A DNA stretch of 64,000 nucleotides. Source: Owenia fusiformis. Lineage: Eukaryota > Annelida > Polychaeta > Sabellida > Oweniidae. How positions within the stretch are numbered: position 1 is the stretch's first letter; the number at the start of each line of letters is the position of its first letter. Position numbers and translations under genes: made by a program. The notes under the pieces are model-generated. The model was not told the origin of the DNA. It did not search any database and saw nothing but the letters and a program-made list of their open reading frames with translations. Shown piece after piece: positions 56,780-64,000 of this stretch. The stretch is taken from the NCBI GenBank assembly GCA_903813345.2, contig CAIIXF020000005.1:15315375-15379374 (forward strand). Direction: 5' to 3'.

Positions 56780-57011
56780 TTGGCGGATCCGGGGGGGGGG
56801 GGGGGGGGGGGCATGGCCCCCTTCAGTGGGCCCAGATATTTTTTTAGTTTTTGGGCCCCAAAATTGTGAAGGGCTTCAAAAAATTATGGGCATATTTGAC
56901 ATTTAAAGGCCTTTTTTGGCCAATTTATCAAAAAATGGGCCTTAATTTTCAAAACTTTTCCAGAATCAAAATTTGCACCCCCCCCCCTGTTCATTTCTAG
57001 ACCCGCCACTA
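56780..57011. mobile_element. MITE-like element with tggcgg / ccgcca ends
   Basis: Left end ttggcggatccgg with a run of about 20 G; right end tagacccgccacta after a C tract. The interior has gggccccaaaattgtgaag and caaaaaatgggcctt. It lies just past the calmodulin-like gene. Confidence 0.68.
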
Positions 57012-57580
57012 CCACATCCTCTGAAGTGATCTACAATCATCGTGAAAACTGGACTTGTTTATACACTGTACATAATGAAATCTAAATTTTCTTCTAGAGC
57101 CATTTGAGACCAAATGCTTTATTCAAATCCTTATATAACTGTACATATCTAATAATATTTATTGGTATTTGCTCATTTGTGATAATAGTACGAGGTGAAT
57201 GTACATTGAGACATCATTAATCTTTCGTAATATACTTCGCAGATGCCATTTCAACCTGAAATCGAAGTTGATAAAATTGTTATAAAGTACACTTGACATA
57301 AGACTATAGTGACCTTAGTGTTTTTTCTCGAGTAAACAAGGCAACAAAAATAGTCATGTCTCAAATCTAATGTCGAACAATATTTACTTTTACCCAATAA
57401 ACTTTGATTAAAAATTATAATTGTTTTATTTATCATATGGGTGCAACATAGAGTTCCGAATGCATTGTGATGTTATATTTTAGGAGATATCAATTGTTTA
57501 ATAGAAATAACATTTATTTCATTCAGATCGAATGTAAGATTTTACTCATTTTGATGGCACCTCTATCATAAATTTCCCAA

Positions 57581-57736
57581 TTAATCAATTTTAGCTTTAC
57601 TTACATTTTTGTTGAAAGCAAGAATTGTTTCATTGAACTTGAGATCGACTTTTTCAATAAAAGTATCATACATCGTACTAAGAGCTTCTGTTCTTTTTTC
57701 CATTTCCTTCTTGATCGTCATCTCATAATCTTCGAT
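57581..57736 (-). CDS. Unassigned helical protein, last exon
   Basis: The acceptor is atatttacag; 51 codons from IEDYEMTIKK to NVSKAKID, then TAA. If the internal GTAAGT is used as a donor, coding would end at AFNKN. Confidence 0.6.
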   Translation of the reverse strand: MEDYEMTIKKEMEKRTEALSTMYDTFIEKVDLKFNETILAFNKNVSKAKID

Positions 57737-59081
57737 CTGTAAATATGATGCAAAATGTGTAAGTATTGTGAAACAATGGGACAAATACATAAAAAGTTTC
57801 TGAAAGCATTAAAAATACAACATTTTTTATGTTATCTTGCCACTAGCTAGTTGCCACACTGTTGAACTGATGACTAGAAATTCAATTTTCTCATCATTAA
57901 CCATCCCCAAAATAATTTCAATTTATGAAGTGGAGTTGTGTATTTAGGGAGATCATTTTCAGATCAAGATTATAAATGAATTTTGGGGCTTTAGTTTACT
58001 TTTCGCTGTGTGATATAAACCAAAATTGACAGACATTCCCAATAAACCTTGCCACATTTTACGACATTAAGGAAACATAAATATATTTGCCAAATTGATG
58101 ATGTCATAGATTGTAAGTAGATGTTTCCAAGTAAAAATAGGATCACTTAACGTTAGTTTTGAGAAACCTTTGGATATATTGTTTATAAAATGGCTACCTA
58201 TATATAAATCTTGCAAAATATACCCTATTTTATTGGGAGTTACAAAAGGTGGCAGGGCTTATTGGAAACCGAAGTTCTTTACCTCTTTCAGAAGTTCAGC
58301 ACTGCGTTCTTGATAAGCTGTCAGTAGCTCTCTCTTCTCGCTTTGTAAAGTTTTTAGTGTTTCTGCAGGATCGGGGTCATTGTTTCGAGATCCAATTTCA
58401 ATGATATGGTTGATTTTTGTAATATTGGTATGTAGCGTTTCTCTTAGACGTTGATCCTCACTTTGTTTTGGCTTCATGTATTCTGTAAGTTGACCTTGAT
58501 AATCTCCGTTCACCAGGATAATCTTGAAATTTTCAAAATGAGCGTAATGTTAATTGTTACGCTTTCTGCCATCTGAATAATTTGCATGTAGAGAAAGGTG
58601 TAATGGACGTTGTTCATCATCCTTGGCCCCAAGGGTATTTCAACTTTGTATTTCAATGTTTCCTAGCTGATTTAATAGTCAAGCCCAATCCTGAAGTATG
58701 GTTGTTCAATAAAAATCCATAATTCAACTGGTTCTAACAACTAACTATCTTGCATGATAATAGAGACTTTGCTCAAAGTTTTGAAATCTCGTTGGAGTTT
58801 CATAACATGAGATGTTAGGAGATTTGCATTTTTAACCATAAAGGACTTGCATTTTGTATTTATGGCACATGTGAAGGGATACATACAAAGTGCATTACCT
58901 GTTTTCTGAACACCCGTTGGACAGCACGCCCAAAGTCTACTTTGCGGTTAGCAAGTTTAGTTTTGAATTTTTGCACAAACTGTTTGGCTGCATGTTCTTT
59001 CTCTCCAACTGGGTTTTGCTGCTCAGTATCGTCATGAGTTATTAACTGCTCAGTCTCATGGTAAGTTGGGTGTCCATGTAT
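57581..59081 (-). CDS. Unassigned helical/coiled-coil protein, last three exons
   Basis: Three minus-strand exons (59081-58899, 58522-58283, 57736-57581) have good acceptors and donors and are all phase 0, giving 192 codons to a TAA. The protein is charged and almost entirely predicted helix: HAAKQFVQKFKTKL, then SEKRELLTAYQERSAELLK, then EDYEMTIKKEMEKRTEAL. Heptad-like spacing suggests a coiled coil. No domain family is recognised. A GTAAGT lies eight codons before the stop and could be a donor instead, but an AATAAA on this strand near 57430 supports termination here. Upstream exons were not found between 59.1 and 60.5 kb. Confidence 0.6.
58283..58522 (-). CDS. Unassigned helical protein, exon B
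   Basis: The acceptor is attttcaag and the donor GTAAAG; 80 codons from IILVNGDYQG to AELLKE. Phase 0 on both sides. Confidence 0.65.
58899..59081 (-). CDS. Unassigned helical protein, exon A
   Basis: The acceptor on the minus strand is atttcccag and the donor GTAATG; 61 codons, starting IHGHPTYHETEQ and ending RAVQRVFRKQ. Confidence 0.62.
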
Positions 59082-59758
59082 CTGGGAAATTAAAAAAGAT
59101 TTAGTGTATGGTTTATTTTGAAAATTTTAGTGAATAATTGCATTAAAAGAAAACAATAATTTAGAAGGAAAATGTTTGCTAGTAACTTCAACTATTAAAT
59201 GTGACAGTTCGCATAGTGTTATACTGGTATTTGAATCAACATATTGGGCTTACTTTACTTACCATATGCAACTGCAGAACCAAACTAACTGATAAATACA
59301 AGACAAAAATCATTATGATTAAATTAATTCTGAAATATGGGTTGTTTTCTACCTCCTCATTGAATTATCTCGTATTCAACGTACATGAAATTGTCAACAT
59401 TCAAACATTGATATCAGTCGTTATCAATGATAAGACGGTTTCATGTATGTACGTGATATTGGTGTTCCAAATATTAGCAAGGACATCTTTAATCCCCGGG
59501 AGTAAATCTATTTTCTATTTGACATTGTTAACATTTCTGTATACTAAATAAGCTATTTGATCAAATATCTCATTTGTTTTTTTTTCAGGAAAATTAGTAT
59601 TGTACAAAAGAAATATTGACATGTATTTTGAAAGATGGCTTCAAATATTCTATACTCTGTATTCTTTCAGATGAATCTTATCTTAACCTTTTGACTAGAA
59701 AACAGACAGCTTACTAAGGTTTTGTCATTCTGATACTCATAGCATCTTTCTGTTTCAC

Positions 59759-60042
59759 TTGAAACATGCTCTGATATTATGAGGCATATTCTGTGATCTG
59801 AGCACATCAGGTGGGAAGAGTTATAACTGTCAATAAGTGTGATAGTTATCATGTAATCATTTACCTAATGTCAATACATTACATAATAGGCATTGTATTT
59901 AAAAGCAGATATTAGCACAGGTACATGTACACAAGTTTAATGACACCAATTAAATGAAATATGAGCTGGGATGAAAGATCTCAAAAATCCTCAATTTTGG
60001 GCTCTCCTGGATCGCCAAATCAAGCTCATTGTATCATGGCAT
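59759..60042. repeat. Dispersed repeat, interrupted copy
   Basis: Same two halves as 11067-11205, split by about 140 bp of unrelated sequence after gagcacatcag. It lies between the helical-protein and dioxygenase genes; the small open frame over it is not a gene. Confidence 0.75.
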
Positions 60043-60572
60043 CTCAAGGCTGAGAAGAAATAAGATGTCATGGTTTATCATGATGAGGTTTTGTGACAAC
60101 TGTGAGTTTATCGTTCATGGTATCGCCTTTGTTTTTAGTGAGCTGTACTTTAATTCAAGCAAATTATGAAACAGGTTGATTGTGGGTTTCTCGTAATTTT
60201 CTAATGCTAAATCTGGCTTTCCTTGTCACTTACATGTAACTAACACCTTGATATAACTCATAAAAGTACAACAGCTCTGTTGTCTTTACTATAATACTGA
60301 TTTATTCGTTTTTATGAGAAAATGTAAACTGATTTTGAAGAAGAAATTACAGCTAACACAATGAAAATATGTCAGGAATAACATACATAATGATTACACA
60401 GGAGGTACCATGATAAAGTCATACAAGAATTAAACATACTTCGTACTTGCATATCTTATCTAAACAAGTCGTTTTTCAGTTTGTACGATTTAAAGCATTT
60501 TAACAGGAATCACAATATATGTTGATATAAAATGTTTGAGCAAGTTTATTTTCTTGACTGGAATTTCCAAGT

Positions 60573-60886
60573 TTATGCATACTCCGCCAAAATCGTCAGC
60601 AATTTTCGTTGCCCTGTGAAACTAAGTCGGGCATGCTGTACGAGGTGATTCTCAAGGACCATGACGTCCTTGTGTTTCATCTGTGTCCCGACAGCGACCT
60701 CCCAGCTAACATCTCTGATATGCTGAACAACGCTCTCTGGAATAGGAGAGCCGTCTCCATATGCACTGTGAGTTGGGAACTGTTCGTCATTTATATTCTG
60801 TTCTTCCCATATCTTCTTCCATACTGGGTGGGATTTCCAAGCACTGGCGTGTTTTCTGTGGATGTGATTGAACCAAAGTTTTTCTC
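60573..60886 (-). CDS. Dioxygenase exon 4: distal iron His and cofactor Arg
   Basis: The acceptor is atttttcag; starts EKLWFNHIHRKH and ends ILAEYA then TAA. Contains VVQHIRDV and the catalytic VQHARLSF segment. A TTTATT on the plus strand at 60546 and another near 60299 could be the polyadenylation signals. Confidence 0.92.
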
Positions 60887-63082
60887 CTGAAAAATATTTC
60901 ATTCGTTTGATAATTGCTAGATTTTAAAAATGGTACAGTTGAATAATTGATTACTACCCGACCATTTGCTTTTTTGCAAGGAAATTCAAAAATATGGAAA
61001 TGACAACAACGATGGTCAATGCTACCATTTATCTGCAATGGTCCTTTTCCCATGTAGCTTTGGAATCTCGTTTAAGCCTCGTTTTTGTTGAGGTTTTAGG
61101 AGATCTGCATTTGTTAACTTAAAGACTAACATTTTCTTCCATTTAACATATACTTATCAGACGATTAACATAATAGCCATAGGATTGAGTATTGATCAGT
61201 TGATTCAATGAACACAGTAGAAATGGTTTTTGATGAGTCGCCCGGATAAATACCCAAATGCCATTCAAGTTCACTATTATTAAAAAAGCTCAATTTTTGA
61301 TTTGTTCCTTTTTGCATTTCACGCTAAGCAAGTAACAAATGAAGCATTGAGACCCATAGTTATGATTAGATGTACTGTAAGGAAGGTTAACATCTGTTTA
61401 CCTGTTATGGGATGATTTATGAATGCGGGTCTCGTCTGCCAGAAGTTTATAGAGCCATCTTCGTTCCAAATCCACTGGTTATCAGTCTCTTTGAGGTACT
61501 TCTCTGCTTCTCCTCTTTCCTCAGTACGGAACACCTTTAATTAAACTAAACTCTCATTAAACATCCCACAGTCATCATTACATTACCACTTAATTGTATC
61601 TATCAAAATGACCAAATGGAAATTCTGACTTTTTGAAAAATTATAATATTGCCACTCGGTATTAAAAACCTATTCAATCCCTCCCAGTAAATAATCACTA
61701 TATATTTTCTATAATAACGAGACATATTAGAGAGGTTAAACTCCACTTTACAAAGAGATCTAGAACGTGTACGTGGAACGTATTATACTATGACGCCTCC
61801 TATTAGTGATTACTGTCCTTCTCTCAAATGGTTCCCCCAGTGACGTAATTACAACTATTTCTCTTATATCTTTTTAATGGGATAGTAATTACGATCAATG
61901 GGAAAACTAGTCCCTAGAGGACCATACTTCTACACGTTCACGTACAAGAACGTGTAGCTTAAACTTTCTATAGTATGGTGAAGTGTACCTCTTGCCAGGA
62001 CTGATAGAAATCTTGACTTTTATCGGCTATATGTCTGCTGTATCGTATCCCAAGTTTATCAAACTTTGCAGCAACATCCGGGTCCAATTTCTCGAGAATG
62101 TCTCTCACGTGACATATGACACTTTCGCCCCCCGTGCCCTCCGGTGGAGGAACGTCACAGTAAAATAATATCTATAAAACAATCGATTTTTATATCATTA
62201 TTTAAGATGGTAGTGTACTAAATTAGACACAAGTCAGTTGAAAATAAATCACTTTTCTATGTTAATTAGTGAATTTCTCGCTAGGTTCTGAATTAATTTA
62301 TTCTGTTTTAACACGAAAATTGGCTATGCTATAACACATTTTGGTAACATTTTGGGTAAGACAACGGCATAATGCCAAATTAGTTTGAGCTTCATTTAGT
62401 CATGTTAGTAAAATCTTGTACATAATATCACACATTACATACGTGATCTTGATATACTGGTATACGATGAATTCGTCTAATACATTGTCATACAGCACTT
62501 AGGTCAAACTCTTTCTATCGATTAACATTAGCCTAGCTCTTATCATAAAAAACAATTCTTCTGTAAATAGGTTCAAACTAGTTATACAGACAATATAGGT
62601 GCACAAACCAGTTTTGGCCAGTATGACATGTACGCCATTTCATTATGGGGCTCAATGGTCCATTCTGGTGGCTCTCTGCTGGCTGTGTATACATTCTTGT
62701 TTTGGGATCCAACTGTGTTTCTAACTGCCGCTCCTCCTTTGTAATCCATTGACTTATATGGGCCGAGGTTATTAAAAAATTCCGCAAAGTCATCGTGATT
62801 TTTGATTGGAAAGTCCCTGTATAATATTGCACCGTATTTCAGCAGCTGATCCTTGAGTTTTTCCTTGACAGCTTCTGCGCAAGCTTTGGGAGAGTCTGTT
62901 GGCGATATGCCAGCATCTGTACCAGTCACGAGTACTGGGAAATTCTCTCTAGGCTCTTCAAGATATTTAGGGAAGTTTTCACCCTCGCCTCCTGGCATGA
63001 AAGGACGACCAGCCAACTGTGCGGCTCCTCTAGTTTGCAGCCAAGCTGCCCCTCTCACAAACGCGGTTATGGAGCGAATCAT
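60573..63082 (-). CDS. TauD/TfdA-type Fe(II)/2-oxoglutarate dioxygenase, four exons
   Basis: Joined exons 63082-62609, 62171-61989, 61534-61402 and 60886-60573 give 367 codons with consistent phases and GT/AG ends. The fold is that of the taurine/clavaminate-synthase-like oxygenases, which use iron and 2-oxoglutarate to hydroxylate small molecules. The iron-binding HxE is seen in EPHNEMAYM in exon 1. The distal His and the 2-oxoglutarate-binding Arg lie in NHLVQHARLSFTGQRK near the C-terminus. The N-terminus (MIRSITAFVRGAAWLQTRG) is rich in Arg and Ala with no acidic residue, as in mitochondrial presequences. It resembles the plant-type clavaminate-synthase-like group more than carnitine-pathway enzymes; the substrate is unknown. 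Confidence 0.92.
61402..61534 (-). CDS. Dioxygenase exon 3
   Basis: The acceptor is taattaaag and the donor GTAAAC; 133 nt, starting VFRTEERGEAEKY and ending HPITG, phase 0 in and 1 out. Confidence 0.9.
61989..62171 (-). CDS. Dioxygenase exon 2
   Basis: The acceptor is ttttatag and the donor GTACAC; 61 codons, starting ILFYCDVPPPEGTGGES and ending YQSWQE, phase 0. The Phe-Tyr-Cys and GGES elements are typical of the family core. Confidence 0.92.
62609..63082 (-). CDS. Dioxygenase exon 1: presequence and iron-binding HxE
   Basis: 158 codons from ATG to WPKL, phase 0, donor GTTTGT. It contains the ILYRDFPI strand and the EPHNEMAYM motif with the first two iron ligands. Confidence 0.92.
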
Positions 63083-63629
63083 TCTTTTACATTCTAGGCT
63101 TCCTATCTGCTATTAAATACTAGTACGCATTAAGTAGGCAAGATCGATAGTGCCTGTATATTTAGTTGAACTTATATATTATATCTTCCAAGTTCAGCGT
63201 GAACTTGCGATCTCATATCTATAATACAAAACTTGAAGTGGTGTACTGTTGTACCTTATGGGGTCAAAGAGAGCGTTCGTAAGCTTACTTGCTGTCTGTA
63301 TCACGCACATCCAGTACACATCCAATGAATCCTCTTGGAACTTACAGGCAAATCGAAGCTTGTAGAGTAAATATCCTTTCCAATAAACCCTGCCATCTTT
63401 TGATCTATCAGAGAAATATGATATATACCCGGGGATATACGAGGGTTGTCGTAGAAGTAATGCACTATGCTCTAACTTTATCAATAGTTAATATTTTTCC
63501 ATAAAATTTTCAGTAAATGTTCCTTAGAGACATTTTGATTATTCTACAAATGTTCATGTTTACTGATAAAACTATATTGGTGTTATAATAGAATCAAGTT
63601 AGTGAGTTTGGCTAGGGTGGGGAAGGTTA
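63083..63629. other. Upstream region of the dioxygenase gene
   Basis: Would hold the promoter of the minus-strand dioxygenase. No TATA-like box at a convincing distance and no other gene is recognised. Confidence 0.4.
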
Positions 63630-64000
63630 TACAGTCACGTCAAAAGGAATAAAAATTGAAAATATGAAATAGTTATCAACAAATACCAATTTGTGTAGCT
63701 ATAAAAAGTATGCTCAAAAATACATTTTAAGATAGAGCACATCCTAGACTAAATGGATGTATGTTGCACAGTGTCCCATTTCACATTTTTCAAAATATTG
63801 CTCTTTGCATGTCACGCACTTTTGATGCCTGTCAGGTCAAACACTCCTCGCAATTTCTTTCATGTGACTTGTGGAGTTTTTGCCTTCCATGTTTGGAGTT
63901 GTCATCCAGGGTCCAGTCATCTCTTTTAAATCTCTTCTGCTACCTCATAATTGCAGTTCTATCTACTCCTTTTATACTTTCTTCATGGTAGCATAAGTTT
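63630..64000. mobile_element. Possible Tc1/mariner-like terminus, cut by the window edge
   Basis: TACAGTCACGTCAAAAGG follows a possible TA target at 63629-63630, typical of Tc1/mariner terminal repeats. The minus strand further right reads KRFKRDDWTLDDNSKHGR between stops, loosely like the second helix-turn-helix of Tc1 transposases. Only a decayed, partial element could be present. Confidence 0.3.

Noticed and set aside
59667-59852. 61-codon minus-strand open frame as an upstream exon of the helical gene
   Set aside because: It lies over a dispersed repeat also found at 11.1 kb and has no matching splice phase.
63194-63504. Open frames of 96 and 71 codons upstream of the dioxygenase
   Set aside because: Opposite strands, no motif and no splice support; probably promoter-side non-coding sequence.

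Overview
The window looks like AT-rich nuclear DNA from an invertebrate animal. Small exons sit among long, repeat-filled introns with GT/AG junctions. The proteins are metazoan: a fibulin, rhodopsin-class receptors and a calmodulin-like EF-hand protein. MITE-like, SINE-like and tandem repeats fill the rest. A marine invertebrate deuterostome is my best guess, but the sequence does not settle the phylum.

Region 1, about 3.7-47.2 kb, plus strand: a fibulin (fibulin-1/2 type) gene whose 5' end lies before the window or was not recognised. It has an anaphylatoxin-like exon, two alternative anaphylatoxin-end/linker exons, twelve EGF-type exons and two alternative fibulin-type C-termini. One terminus is a single exon at 41.7 kb (C-type). 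The other is three exons at 45.1, 46.2 and 47.0 kb (D-type). Splice phases agree throughout: 828 codons visible for the C form and 833 for the D form, using the longer linker exon.

Region 2, 8.8-33.3 kb: one 24.5 kb fibulin intron. On its opposite strand lies a tandem family of intronless class A GPCRs resembling adenosine/MECA-type receptors: four open genes, one multiply frameshifted pseudogene and several fragments. Shared flanking blocks show that gene-plus-flank units were duplicated. Tandem repeats, TIR elements and two tRNA-derived SINE-like copies lie between them.

Region 3, 47.2-52.3 kb: intergenic, with dispersed repeats.

Region 4, 52.3-56.5 kb, plus strand: a complete five-exon, 171-residue, four-EF-hand calmodulin-like gene.

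Region 5, 57.6-59.1 kb, minus strand: the last three recognisable exons of an unassigned, charged, helical protein.

Region 6, 60.6-63.1 kb, minus strand: a complete four-exon, 367-residue TauD/TfdA-type Fe(II)/2-oxoglutarate dioxygenase with a likely mitochondrial presequence. The window ends in a possible Tc1/mariner-like terminus.

A recurring theme is local tandem duplication over gene ends and splice junctions: fibulin acceptors at 3.6 and 35.3 kb, the calmodulin-like donor at 52.5 kb, and receptor gene ends at 13.5 and 25.2 kb. Together with the nested receptor array and the alternative fibulin exons, these are the most interesting signals here. All assignments come from reading the sequence, with no database search.
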